From Eopsaltria australis (taxonomy: Eukaryota; Chordata; Aves; Passeriformes; Petroicidae), in NCBI GenBank assembly GCA_034509425.1, contig JAVTVJ010001249.1, positions 310,001-374,000 of the forward strand: a DNA stretch of 64,000 nucleotides, given 5' to 3'. The translations under genes and the position numbers were made by a program. Below are positions 48,146 through 60,367 of this stretch, piece after piece. The notes below the pieces were generated by a model. The model ran no database searches. It was not told where the DNA came from and worked only from the letters and a program-made list of their open reading frames with translations. How positions within the stretch are numbered: position 1 is the first letter of the stretch; the number at the start of each line of letters is the position of its first letter.

Positions 48146-49439
48146 AGTGCCAGAAGGATCTAGCTGGTTTTGCTAGACCCATTAAAGTTTGAAACAACAC
48201 AGTTTCTGCAGAGGGGAAAATAAATGGTACAAGAAGAATGAAAGGTGAGGAGCATAAACTTGCTAACTTGGGCAAGTTATCCCAGATGAACTCAATAGGA
48301 ATTTCAAAGGTGAAAAAGGTGCAGGGAAGTTTCTGTAAATATCCATGTTTGTAAAACTGTAAGTGGACGCTATCACAGTCTGTCAAGTTCCCAAGAAATA
48401 TGCCAGCCCTTGTGCACTCTGGGAATGTTGTAAAGTTCCTTATCAAATCATATGTTTTCCTGAAGAAACTTCTGGAAGAGGATGATAACTAAAGGGCACT
48501 GTTTGATCTTGTGAGAATCAAAACACTAATAAAGAGAACCCATGTGATTTCTTTATGTAGCAAAACCAGTCTCTGACCCTTACTTGCCTCAAGTGATGTG
48601 TGGGGTAAAATGTCAACTGCTTGAATATTTTGTGTTCTGAATGAATCTCTTGTTAATAGTATTACAAGAAAGGAAAAAAAATGACAACTTTGTCATGGAT
48701 CTGTGGTGCCATCTGGAATGTAAATGCAGAACATTGCTGATAGGAGTTGGATGGATGAGGAGGTGAAACACCACATCCTGCTTCTGATCTCAAACTTTTT
48801 ACAAAATCTTGTTTCTCTGATGTAGTGCTGCTAACTCCATCAGTGTAAAGTCACTGGGATTGACATATAGATTCCAAAGGTGTTACCTTTTCAAAGACAA
48901 CATTTCAGGAGAAGAGGATGGAAGAGGAGTTCTTTGGAGAAACCCCAAAGTAACTCAGTTTTTTTTCTGGTAGCCAAACCTGTGGCAAATCCAGGACACT
49001 GATGAATCTTGGTCAAAGATAGGAAATGAATGCTTCTGGTGTAACTGAAAATAACAGGCCTGACCTTTGAAAAGCTGTTGGTTGTTTTTGTGCTGTTGAC
49101 ATTGTGATTCCAACTTTCTACGTCATGATCCTGGGATTTTTATTAATTTACTTCCTTTAATTGATAATCATTTTTCTCTGACATTTGAGGCTTCCTACAG
49201 CAGACAGAGCAAAGAAACACAAGTACCTTGACATCTGATTTAGTAAAGACTTTAGTTTTGAGTTTTATGGGAAGTTCAGTGTAAATTCACAGGTATTTCA
49301 CTGCTAAATCTACATTACCAGTAACACAGTACAGTAAGAGAAAATTAGGAATTATATCCCTTTCAGTTTGTCCTGAGGATCCTTATCTCTCCACGGTTTG
49401 GGTACTTACTTCAAAGGAGGCATTTTCTGGCTTCCAGGC

Positions 49440-50470
49440 TGAAGAGTTGCACTATAGGTACAGTGAATGGAGTGATACCAGGCTGGTGACCTGTCACTAG
49501 TGGGGTTCCACAGAGCTCCACCTTAGGGCTGGTGCTCTTCCACAACTTCATAAATTACTTGGATGCAGGACTTGAATACTAAGTAAGTTTGCTGAAGACA
49601 TTGAATTGGGAGGACCTGTTGACTTCTTTGAAGGCAGAGAGGTTCTGTGAGGCAACCTCAAGAAATTGCAAGGCTGGACAATCACCAAACGAATTAAGTT
49701 TAACAAGGGAAGGTGTCAGATTCGGGACCTGGGATGGGACAACCCTGGTTGTGTGCATAGACTGGGGAATGAGAGGCTGAAGAGCAGCACTGCAGGAAGG
49801 GACCAGTGGATCCTGCTCTGTGGCAACTTGAACACAGGGCAACAGTGCTCTGGCAGCATCCCTGTGCTGGGGATACCCGTGTCCTGGGGGCATCAGGCAC
49901 AGCATCACCAGCCAGGCAAGGAAGGGGATTGTCCCACTCTGCTCTGCACTGGGGCAGCCTCACCTCAAGTGCTGGGGGCAGTTCTGGGTGCCACAGGATA
50001 AGAGAGATATAAAGCTATTGGAGAGTGTCCAAAGGAGGGCCATGAGGATGGTGAGGGATCTGGAGGGGAAGCCACGTAAGCAGTGGCTGAGGGCACTTCT
50101 GTTCAGCCTGGAGATGAGGAGACTGAGGGGAGACCTCATTGTGGTCTTCAGCATCCTCATGAGGGGAAGAGGAGGGGCAGACACTGATGTCTTCACTCTT
50201 GTGACCAGCGCCAGAACTTGAGGAAATGGCCTGAAGCTGTGTCAGGGGAGGTTTAGGTTGGATATCACAAAAAGTGCTTCACCCAGAGGGTGACTGGGCG
50301 CTGGAGGAGGCTCCCCATGGAAGTGGTCACAGCAGGAAGCCTCACAGAGTTCAAGAAGCATTCAGACAACGCTGTCAAGTACATGATGTGACTCTTGGAG
50401 TGGTCAGGAGTTGAACTTTGATGATCCTGATTGAGCCTTTCCAATTCAGTATATCCTATGATTCTATGGT
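49440..50470 (+). mobile_element. CR1 LINE copy (about 1 kb) with intact 3' end
   Basis: It begins near the RT SGVPQ block (TGTCACTAGTGGGGTTCCAC), continues through DKRDIKLLESVQRRAMRMV and LFSLEMRRLRGDLI, and ends in the CR1 tail TATCCTATGATTCTATGG. Frameshifts and stops make it inactive. Confidence 0.92.
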
Positions 50471-50689
50471 TTGACTTCTTTTGTGCCGTTAAATGGATAC
50501 ATAGAAAAAAGATGACGGAGTGTCAAAGTGTCTAATACTATTTAGTGCATTTAACAAAGAAAAGTATGACTTTTAATTTCTCACAAGATACTGTTCAGGC
50601 TGGTGGGAACCTGGGGAAATCTCCAGCCTGAGCCCTGACAGAGCCAGTTCTGAGCTCAAACGGGGCTGCTCAGGACTTCACCCAGATGG

Positions 50690-51090
50690 GCCATGAAAGC
50701 CCCAAGGATGGCATCAGCCCAACCACACTGGACCATGTCCCCACCACTGGGCTGTCCTCATGGCTTCAGCCTGAGCTCCTTGCGTTTCAGCTTTGCTGCT
50801 GCCTCACCCTCACACCATGCACTGCTGTGAACAGCCCAGCTGCATCTCCTCTATTCCTCCTGTTGGCGCCAGGGATGCTGTTTGTGCCCCCAAAGCTGCT
50901 GCTGCCCCTGGCTGAACCAGCCCTGGTTCTGCAGCCTCTCAGTGATCCTCTGCTGAACTCAGTCATCTTTGTCAACTTCTGTCCTGTGCTTGCTGCTCCA
51001 AAATGTATGCACAACTGTGGAGCAGAGGGGAACAATCACCTCCCTTGATCTACTCCCTGTGCCCCTGTTCATCCAGCACAGTGTGCCACT
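50690..51090 (-). mobile_element. Probable old CR1 LINE fragment
   Basis: The segment near 51020-51050 (GGAGCAGAGGGGAACAATCA) matches the reverse complement of the CR1 RT region; the rest is G+C-rich and poorly conserved. It lies immediately beside a CR1 of opposite orientation. Confidence 0.5.
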
Positions 51091-51189
51091 AAATTTATTC
51101 TTCCCCAGATAGAATAAAATTTAAAAAACCAATTGTTTGGAGACAGATTCTTTATTATTATTATAAATAGAGTATTTACTCAAAGTATT

Positions 51190-51300
51190 TGCTTTAGGAT
51201 AATTGGCATGTGGGACTGAAGGGGATCTCAGGAAGTCATCTAGTCCATCCTACTACTCTGAAGTACATACATTTAGATCCTTGATCATGTGTTACCTATT
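51190..51300 (-). mobile_element. Possible short CR1 fragment
   Basis: GGGATCTCAGGAAGTCATCT followed by AGTCCATCCTACT resembles the CR1 3'-end block that usually reads AAGATCATCTAGTCCAACC. Short and weak. Confidence 0.35.
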
Positions 51301-51895
51301 CTCTGATATCTCTGTGTTTTCATATTCTCCCCATAGTCTGCATTTTACCTAAACAGGCTACAATGAAGCTTTTTCCCTGTTACATAACTCTGCCTTTCTG
51401 TGAACTATAACAATTACCAATTGTCTTAACAAGGAAAGCAATGAATTGTGTCTCCTTTATCTCAACCTATTACGGATTTGAAGGCTGTTCTCATGTCCTG
51501 TAAAAAGTTTGTCTTCTAAACCAGGCAAACTTTATTTCTTACACTTTTTCTTTAGACTGTGTTTTCATAATTTTTTCATGTATGTTCCACTCAGTTCTTT
51601 GCAACTCATGGACTTCTTCAAGTTAAAGCCTTGCAAGCATCATTATGTCCTCTATATTACCATAAAATATGTTACCTCTAGATTACCACAGAAAGACATT
51701 TACTATTTTTAATACAGGGTTGCTTTTGGGATTCTTGCTCTGTTTGAAGTCCACTGTAGCCTTAGGTCTTCCTCTACTATTCATCAATTCTTCTCCATTT
51801 TGTGTGGGTGCATTTTGCATTTTCCTGTTGTTATCTAGGACTGCATTTCTCTCTACTATATTCCATTACTCATGTAATTTTTACCTTTTATCAGG

Positions 51896-51905
51896 TTTAT
51901 TTATT
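51896..51905 (-). terminator. Candidate poly(A) signals of the SLC16-family gene
   Basis: Two overlapping AATAAA hexamers on the - strand (TTTATTTATT on +), about 520 nt past the stop. No closer canonical hexamer was seen. Confidence 0.45.
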
Positions 51906-52420
51906 TATATTATTCTAACCCTGCTCTGAAGAGAGTACCTGCAAACCCTTTAGCTCAAAACTGTATTCATTTACTTGTGCTTTCACATCCAACTTTTTTA
52001 CTGAAAACACTGGGCACTACTTCCCCAAGTAAACATTTGTGAGCTGATGTCTCTTCCTCTTTTTTAGTGATAGCTGCAGTCTGCATTTGGGTGTAGAGTT
52101 TCTATCTGTTGCACACACGTTTCATGGCAATTTAATTTAGACCATGGTTTCCCCTAGTTCATTTAGCATAGCCCTGTGGGACTCTGCTGAAGACTTGCAT
52201 AGTCAAAATGCACCTTCAATATAAAAATAATATGGTAATGGTTACTGCTGTCAGTTGCATGTAAATGAATTACTTTCTTCCTTTGTTTCAAACATTCCTA
52301 CCCACAACTTCCATTGTTTTGTAAATCCTACTAATAGTGAGTTTGGCAAAAATAAAGCATTTCCATATGTCCTGAAATGCTGTCAGAGGTCTCATGTAGT
52401 CCCACCACTACATTGTGCTC

Positions 52421-52626
52421 TCAGTACCTTCTGGTTTGATGTTTCAGGATATGGAGGGAAGGGTAGGGTAACATTGACTTTTCTGGTTTAGTTCTAATCT
52501 TGTTTCCTCTTTTTTTTCTCTGTTGGAGTCGATCTAGAATAACTAAAAATCCAGCAGAAAGGACAAGAGTGGCTCCTGCCATGTAGAAGCCTGCTCTGTA
52601 ATCTCCAGCCACATCCACAATCAGAC
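52421..52626 (-). CDS. SLC16-family gene, last coding exon
   Basis: The acceptor is TTTCTCTCCAG|GTCTG. It encodes LIVDVAGDYRAGFYMAG, then TM12 (ATLVLSAGFLVILD), then a basic tail of about 35 residues ending HQTRRY. The stop is at 52421-52423. The tail is shorter than in MCT1 and has no acidic cluster. Confidence 0.92.
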
Positions 52627-55600
52627 CTGGAGAGAAACAAATGACAGCAATGTGATTGATGGAAAACAGGCTAATGTGAATTAGCTCAGCAGTGTGAATA
52701 CATCCTCTTACAAAGCAGTGTGCTGGCTACATACTTGCAGATTTCTACATCATGAGCACATGGAACATCACCCCACTATAGCATTTTTCAGTTTGAAACA
52801 CTGTTCATGTCTCATTGCTTTTTATATGTGAATTCCTACTGAAACAATATATTACACAGTTCAGAGCACTTTCCAACCTAAAGTGTGGCAGACAATGCAG
52901 GTCCTGGCAGAAAAAAAGGACAGACCATGCAGCTGTGTATCTGAGTAGCTCCATGTTCTGTGGTGTAGCTATCACCAGTTGCTGTAATTTGGACAGTAAC
53001 TACAGCACAAATGAGTTTAAAGAAGGAAAAGAGATTTGTCTGATGGAGACAAAGTTGGAGAATTTGTCTGACATGTTATGGGTTTCCAGTTCATCATTTT
53101 ATAAAGAGTCACAGACATTAACAAAAATATCTTGGTTTTCAGGGAGCTTTAAGCCAACCAAAAAATGTAATACATACCAAAAGACTATACTGAAAAATCT
53201 CTATCAAAGTACTAGCACTGCAGCAGTGTGTCAGCTGCCCTGTGGGTATGATGCCACATTCCTTTGCAGGCTGGTGAAGGTTGCTTGCTTGTGGGAAGTT
53301 TGTCCATGTTTAGGGTACTCCCTAGCTCACATTCTAAACTAACGTCAGCCCTATATAGGCACAGGAACCATGAACTCAAATCTTTTAGATTTTACACTCA
53401 AAGGAGGAGAGCTTGAGAGACACTTAGGGTTCCCTGCTGTTCCATACCTTCTTTGAAGTTTACTAAATACACAAAAAGGGGCCACATTGATGCCCAGATA
53501 ATCAGTACTAGTGACCAACCACTGTAATCTGTATTTTATTCAGATCTTTCCAACACACTTTTGATACTGTTCTGTCTCAAACTCTCTACAAATCTTCCTG
53601 GTTCCTGTGTTTTCAAAAGTGAATTAAAATGTCCCAGTGTTCAGTCTGACTCATGTGCAACCTATTAGCGATGTAATTACCACAAAAGTCACTTGTAGTG
53701 AGTGAGCAGTGGTCTTTGGATGAGGACTCAGATCTGCATTGTACAAGTCACACTGGTCAATTTTTTTTGCCTTATCACTTTTTAAAATCTCTACAGCTTG
53801 CAGTTCGTTTGTCTTGCATTTTTCCAAGATGACTGTATCTTGTTGCCAGCCCATAAATCCATGTGCTGTCTCATTGTCTGCTCTCTCTTCCCACTGTTCT
53901 TATGTGCTGCCTTCCCTATTTATTGTACTTGTTGGCTCAAATGCTGTCTAAGAACAGCAGGCATCTCTCTGAATATTTCGTTGAGGTTTGCATAGCCTAA
54001 TGTTTCAGGCTGTTCAATTTGAACTTCCGTAGAAACCCTCCAAACAATACCAGCATTTGTGCAACATCACTAGTCTCAAATTTCAGTTTCTTCTCTGCTT
54101 GTCCCAAAGGCACATTTTCATAGCAAGATAGTTGGAGGCCATCAAGTGGCATTATGTGGGATTCAGGAAGCAGGAACACCATGTGAACACTGCCTTTCAT
54201 CCCTCCTTTCTTGCTGAAAAGGTATCTCTAAAATCACAGAGAAGAGAGAGAGCAAAGTGTTTTGGAGAGGATTTAAACTGACTATTTGTTTTTATGTACT
54301 TCTTGGCTCAGATACTCCTCAGCTAAAAAAGGGGGAAATTTGAGTGCAGATCCAGATCTTTTCAGTTTGGAATACTGTTCCCCTTTCTTCCTGTAAACTG
54401 TATTTGGCAGAGAGTTGTCTTAACTTACCCGCAAGAGGAGGCCCCACAAAACCTCCAGTGCTTCGAATGAGCATGAAAAGCCCTAGAGCACTGTCAAATT
54501 CTGGCATGCCTACAACATCTGCCAGCACTGTAATGTGAATGGCCACCGTTGTACCAAAGAAGAATCCGTAGAAGCCAGTGAATATTGCCAAGGAAAGGTA
54601 ATTGTTAGCCAGGGGCAACAGCATCAGGGAAGTACTGATCAATGTAATTGTCATTGCCAGCAAATGAATGGTTTTGGTAACCTGGAGGTTGGCATACCAG
54701 CCACACAGCAATCTGCCTCCAAGGTCCACCATGGCCAAAATGGATAGGAGGGATGCAGTCCATGATTCATCTATTCCCAGGCTGTAGCTAAGTGGAACTA
54801 AAAATAATGGAGGAACAAAAAAACTCATAGCAGCTAATATGCCAAAAATGGCATAAAGTATAAATTCTGGTTGCCTCACAAGCATCCAGTTGAAGGTTTT
54901 GTGCATGATGGGTGACTTGTCTTCTTTGTCTCTCCTGGATGCACCGTTGCCAGGTGGTGTTTCAGTGTCACAATGGCTGGCCTCAAGGAGGCAGCTGCTT
55001 GCCAGGGGTCGCATCAGTACTCCACAGACACAAATATTGAGTTGGATGCCACCTATGATCAAGAGGGCACCTTTCCATCCATATTGACTAATCAGCCACT
55101 GGAAAAATGGTCCAAACGTGAATGCAAAGGCACATTCTCCAGCACTGGCAATAGCATTGGCCAATGCCCTTTTCTTGGAGAAATAGTGGCTAACAATGCT
55201 AATGGCTGGTGTCCACGAAAAGGAAATGCCAAGACCTGAAACACACCAATAGAAATAGCACTGGTTAGACACTATTGAGGTGTTTTGTGAAGGTGGAAAT
55301 TACAGCAGTCCATGCTCCTACATTTGCAAAGTTAAAAAGTGTTAAAAGGAAAACATTTTTGCCTAGCAGAAGCATGAGCTTAGCTGGAGTAGATGTAAGA
55401 GTATATTTGTGATGTTATATTCTGTAAGTTGTATATATATTCAACTGAAAGAGCAGGAATATGAAGTATATACATTAGTACATTCTCACTTTAAAATACA
55501 AAAATAAAAGAAGTAGGTTTCACAGCTTTGTCAGTCTATGAGAAATTACATGGTCATGGGGTTGAAGCTAGACAGATCTCAGTGTCCATGCTGCCTGCAT

Positions 55601-58600
55601 TAAGGCTGGTACTAGATCAGAGCAGCAGGTTAAGCTGAGCTGTGTTCAGGGCAGACGGTGAGGCAGGACATGAAGGAAGCTGTTCTATTGCCTCATTTGC
55701 TCTTCATTTTCTTGCTTGACTGCTTTGACCAAACTTAAAACCTGCTCTAACTTAGAGTTATTTTGATGGCTCCCTGGATTCTTTGACAGTCCAGGCCTGC
55801 CAAAGGGCTCAAATTCCAGACATTTTCTCAGGCATCCAACGTGGAATTAGGAATGGTTTATTTTATTCCCTGCTAGCTTTGCTTCCTGTTCCAGGAAAAT
55901 CTGCTAGCTGTTGGAGACAATTTTCTGGCCTGGTTTTGCCTGGAATAAAGGGAAGGATTGGAATCAAATGAAAGCCTGGGACTCTGTTCAAAACATAAGG
56001 TAAGTTGATAGAAAGTACAAAATTTGTGTTTTCCATGTCTTTTTACTTCAGCACCTTCTATGAAGATTTTTTAAACCTTCACAAAGTTCTTGTTTCTGGA
56101 TGAAAAATAAAACACTCAATTTTCTGCTTGCATAAAATTTGCAGGTGCAAATTACTGGCATGTAAATATTTGTCTTCTTTGTTGTTGCAGGTTTTCTGTA
56201 CAAATTCTTATTTCCAGAGTGGGATGGGAGGGAAATCACTTAAAGAGCATTGCTGGTTCTCGCTGCTCATAAAATCAAAATAGATACCAGATTTTAAAAC
56301 TCCTACCACTAGCACTCCCAAATAAGTTGCTGGTGGAAGAAAGCCATAAAGCCATAAATTCTTACCTTGTAGGAAGCCAGTCGTTGCATACATCCAGACT
56401 ATGTTGAGTCCAAAAAATCCCAGTGCCATTCCTGAAAAAGCCAGAAGTCCTCCAGTGATCACAACTGTCCGATGGGTGTATTGTACACATAGTGAACTGG
56501 CAACAGGGGCTGGATCAGCAGAAAAATCAGAGAAAGAAAAATACATTAGGAACATTAATCTGTTCAACCTGGCCAAAAAAATAAAACATTTTGAGGACAA
56601 CTACCCTTGTAACGCTTGACACAAACAGCCTTAATTCTGCTGGATGGGGTAGGAGGTCAATCAAAATTTCAAAATTATATCCTTCGTGATAGAGACATGA
56701 CTGTCCCTGAGGCACAGATCTGAAAATATATTCAACATATGTAGACTCTTTTAAAGGGAAAGAGCATTTTAGAGCCTTCCTTGTAAGTAGGACAGTTCTG
56801 ATTTTCAGGTAAGGACACAACTACCAACATGACAGAACCTCATGGACTGTTTTAACAGAAAGTGAAACTTCAACCGTAGAATCTACAGATTAATCTATAA
56901 AAACTGTACTATTGAGAACGCATTATTGATATGGCTGGCATGAAAACTTTGTGGAGGAAACTAACTTTTGTTTTCTAGAATTTTGCAAAAATCACCCCTT
57001 TAAAATGGAATTTTAAAAGTTTATAAAGGATTAAGAATTAATCCTTTATAAGTATTGTGGTAATACTTTTTACAGAAAATTGGCAGTTCATTTCTTGAAC
57101 TTTTATTTAGTGGTACAGTTTCTCTCAACAGACTGCAGGGACTCTTCAACACAAGGACAAAGGTGCAGGTGGTAGAGATCTGATGGTGCAGCAGCTGCTT
57201 TGGTCTCTAGTCACTGTCTGGAAACATCTGAAATGTCAGGGATATTTTTGCTTAATTAAGGATCAGTTTTACTACCTGGCTGTTTTCCATCAGATTCGCA
57301 GAGTTGAGGTCAAGGCCGTGGGATGTCTTTAAATAGCCATGGCCACTAGAGGGTTCCCAAGTACCGCCTGGCATGAACCAGCTCCCTACAATCTGTTAAA
57401 TACCCTGGAAACGGCAGTTAGTGCACAAAAAAGAATGCGGTTAACGGGGACCATGCTTCTACACTGAAAAACTATGAAGATAACGATTAAGAGAGTGCAG
57501 CCAGCAAGGAAAGTTTCGGAGTAGTTTGTAGGGGCAGGGTGAATGTTGTACATTCACCTCTGTTAAGATCAGAATGAAGAGAATTTGGTAGCTTGGATGA
57601 GTGAAATAAACCTGACAGAGTACTAGTTGTTGCAAAATCTGCAGGATGCACATTGTCTGACAGCAGAAAGACCTGGCAGGAGTTATACAAACCTCAAATC
57701 CTGCATCAACTTTTACAGCAAAAATCTGATAATTTTATAAGCATGTAAAAATGATGCTGAAATTCAGTCACCATCTTAAGATGTAGTCGATGAGACATGA
57801 TAAAGTACATACAGTTGGTGAATCATACATTATGATGAAAAAAATAAGAGAAAAGTAGGCACAGGATAATGTCCATGAAAGTGCTTGAAGACAAGAAAAA
57901 GATCTGCAGTTGGAGAAGAAATACTATCAAAAGTCAATTTTTAAATAGTAAATAAGGGGAATAGACAGGCAGAAATTAAACATGGGGTAGCAAGAGGAAG
58001 AAAGAAGCTAGGCACAGGACTAGAAATAGGTAGAACGGCTAGACTCCAGAGTCTGAAAGGATAAGGGCAACATACAGAAAATGTACAAGCAATGGAAAGA
58101 GGTGGCAACCAGAGTGCAAAGAGAAAGGTGTTGGGAGGTGTACATCAGTACCGAGAGAAGGCTGGTGAAGGTGATGGGGAGAATCCTTACTGTGGTAAAC
58201 TGAACAGCCTGTTGCAAATGCAGACCTTGGGAGTAGAAGCACATGCTCTCCTTCGACATAAGAAACAGATCTGCTGTTGAAAGGATCCAAATAGGAAAAT
58301 TAATAATTCTGTGATCATCCTTCATACTGAGCCAAATGACACTTAAGGTTTCCCAGAGATACACATTAAGAAAGATTAAGCCAGGCCAGAAAACATGCTC
58401 AAAGAACTGAAGGCTCAGGTGACCTTCATCAGGAAGTCTTGTGGTCCCCATAAATGAAGCAAAGGCAGAAGAAGATGAGGACAATTATGTATTGACCTGA
58501 GACATTTATAAAGTGCTATACAAAGGGGGTTTGGAATGTTTGGCCACCAAGCTTTATTCACTGAAAGAGGATTATTTTCAAAGAATTTCAAAGGCTGAAA

Positions 58601-60367
58601 AGCAATTTCTGCTGAAAATTAAAGCTGCCTTCTTTGAAGTGGGCAGGCCTCACATCTGGCTAGGCAAATATATTTTCCCTGGTTTATACTTGATATTATT
58701 GTGTCATATGCTCTATTCCTTAATACATTCCTATACAATGTAAATATATGCTATAACAAAACCAAACCTAACTAAAACAGGACTTCTGGGTTTTTTCCTC
58801 CCATGCTGGTTTTTTCTTCTCATGAAGTTCAAATGCCTGAATGACAAAGCAGTATCACAATATGTCAGTGATATGTCTAATTTGTAAACCAAATTGATAG
58901 ATTACCATTTATTCATTTCTGTGGTCTGTGAAGCAGGTTTTTCAATGATTTCTTCAGTTAATTATATCTGTCACTGCAAAGCAGGCATCAAAGATAGCAG
59001 TTTATGGAACTGATAAAATCTTTTCAATTCATGACTTATTTTATCTTTTTACTTTGACTTTGGGTTACTCTTTTTTCCTTCTGAGTACATTTTTCAAAGA
59101 AAGATCAGTTGCTCTTGATGTTTGGAAGTACTGCAGTTCCAAGCAATAATACTGATAGGTGTGGACTGAGTAGGATGCATGTAATTATACAGTGTCTATG
59201 CAACGAAGAGTCTTCAGAAACAAAATTACGATAGCATTTATTATGTAAAGATATTTACCTATTGCAACCATTTATCTCTATGACAATATGCAGAGCGGGC
59301 CTCACAAATTCTGTACAGTTCAAGCCTGCACATGTTTGGAATCCTCACATCATGTGAAGGATCATGCAGTTTACAAGGACACTAAGGACTCTCTGAATAA
59401 CCAAGCTGAGTCAAATGCAGTATGTTTCCTACTTTTCCCTCCTTCCTTTGGTGGGATGTGGTATTTTACTGTTCCCACAGCTCACTGCCTTTGACTGGGA
59501 TAGTTCACTCTCTCTTCCCCTACTCTCTGCTTGCATGCTCATGTCTTTATTGAGCTCACTCTGAATGAATTGATTTTTTTTTTTCTTTTTAACTCTGTGA
59601 GTCTTCTGGTAGATCAATAACTTCGAGTCATACTAAGAGGGGTAAAGAAGACACAGAATTGGTAATACATGCAAAGAAAGGGGATCTTGGTGAAGATAAA
59701 AAGGAGAAGTGGGAAAAAGCAGGATTGAGAATCATTTTGGTAGCAGATGGCTTACCTGATAGATGGGGTCCCAGTCTTTGTATTTTGAAGTTCTTTGAAA
59801 AAGTGACAGTCACTCTGAGATCAGTGAACTTGCACAAACTGGTTTAGAGTTTGATTCAACAAGCTCTGTGGCTATGAGAATTATCTCTAATGAGTTTAAC
59901 TCAATGCCTGTAGCAAAACTTAATCATGATTTTCTTTTAGGCAATCAGATTCCTGTGTCTATAGAGTTCTGTTAATAACCTATTCCATATCTGAGGCAGC
60001 AAATGCCAATTTTCTGTAAGAAAATTTTCTGTATTTTCTGTAGAAACAGAGGAAGGAAGTCTAGACCTTACATGTTTCGGGATTTGGGTTTTTTTAAGGA
60101 AGATTTCCAAACTTGCTCGGGTAGTCAATATTAAAATAAAATGTGAGAGGAACCCTACTACCTACCTCCTAAATGAAAGACAGCAATAGTTACTGATGTG
60201 ATCCAGGAAGTGGTGCTTGCAAGTTCATCGAAGTGCTGCTGGATTTCAACAAAGAACAGACCAAAAGTCTTGAGGACAGCAACAGTGAGGCCCATCACCA
60301 CGAAGGCTGACACTACCACAACCCATCCGTAGCCACCATCTGGTGGATTGCTCTCTTTAGCCTGCAT
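52421..60367 (-). CDS. SLC16-family (monocarboxylate-transporter-like) membrane protein, complete, four coding exons
   Basis: A 12-helix major-facilitator carrier of the SLC16/MCT family, expected in the plasma membrane. Substrate is unknown: family members carry lactate, pyruvate, aromatic amino acids, creatine or thyroid hormone. Exons are 60367-60166, 56509-56366, 55235-54429 and 52626-52421, all introns phase 1, giving 452 residues. The 144-nt second exon and phase-1 junctions are typical of the family. The MCT signature before TM1 reads PPDGGYGW (residues 8-15; usually DGGWGW). The second signature is YFSKKRALANAIASAGE (from residue 133). Asp286 and Arg290 in DLGGR of TM8 match the substrate-linked Asp/Arg pair of MCT1. 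The TM6-TM7 loop (about 191-228) is short. Sequence flavour is closest to the MCT12/MCT13 side (GxLMRP, FGPFFQWL), but I cannot name the orthologue. No stop or frameshift. Confidence 0.92.
52627..54428 (-). other. SLC16-family gene, third intron
   Basis: Non-coding, 1.8 kb. It contains a 176-codon frame on the + strand (52815-53342) that starts only with TTG, resembles nothing I know and is probably chance. No repeat was recognised. Confidence 0.7.
54429..55235 (-). CDS. SLC16-family gene, third and largest coding exon (807 nt)
   Basis: The acceptor is GTGTTTCAG|GTCTT and the donor TTGCGG|GTAAGT. It encodes GLGISFSWTPAISIVSHYF through TM11 (STGGFVGPPLAG). It contains the loop between TM6 and TM7, the DLGGR pair of TM8, and MPEFDSALGLFMLIRSTGG, the region conserved across MCTs. 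Confidence 0.95.
55236..56365 (-). other. SLC16-family gene, second intron
   Basis: 1.1 kb between family exons 2 and 3; no recognisable gene, repeat or RNA. Confidence 0.8.
56366..56509 (-). CDS. SLC16-family gene, second coding exon (144 nt)
   Basis: The acceptor is GCTGATCCAG|CCCC and the donor ACAAG|GTAAGA. It encodes APVASSLCVQYTHRTVVI then a glycine-rich TM3 and MYATTGFLQ. The exact 144-nt length is characteristic of the family. Confidence 0.93.
56510..60165 (-). other. SLC16-family gene, first intron
   Basis: 3.7 kb. It holds a 155-codon antisense-looking open frame on the same strand (58020-58484) with a TTG start and no known relative. No repeat family was recognised. Confidence 0.7.
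60166..60367 (-). CDS. SLC16-family gene, first coding exon
   Basis: The ATG at 60367-60365 has A at -3. The exon encodes MQAKESNPPDGGYGWVVVV, the whole of TM1 and the start of TM2 (SWITSVTIAVFHLGG). The donor is GGAG|GTAGGT, phase 1. The start fits the family, since the signature usually sits within about 20 residues of the N-terminus. Confidence 0.93.

Larger units (their letters stand above)
46951..51895. other. Intergenic region between MLANA and the SLC16-family gene
   Basis: The 5' flank of MLANA and 3' flank of the SLC16-family gene. It contains three or four CR1 pieces (47965-48145, 49440-50470, 50690-51090, perhaps 51190-51300) and no gene. The MLANA promoter should lie near 46.9-47.3 kb; I saw no CATGTG/CACATG E-box in about 400 bp there. 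Confidence 0.65.

Noticed and set aside
52815..53342. 176-codon + strand frame in the SLC16-family intron as a gene
   Set aside because: It begins only with TTG, has no recognisable domain, and about one frame of this length is expected by chance in 64 kb on six frames.
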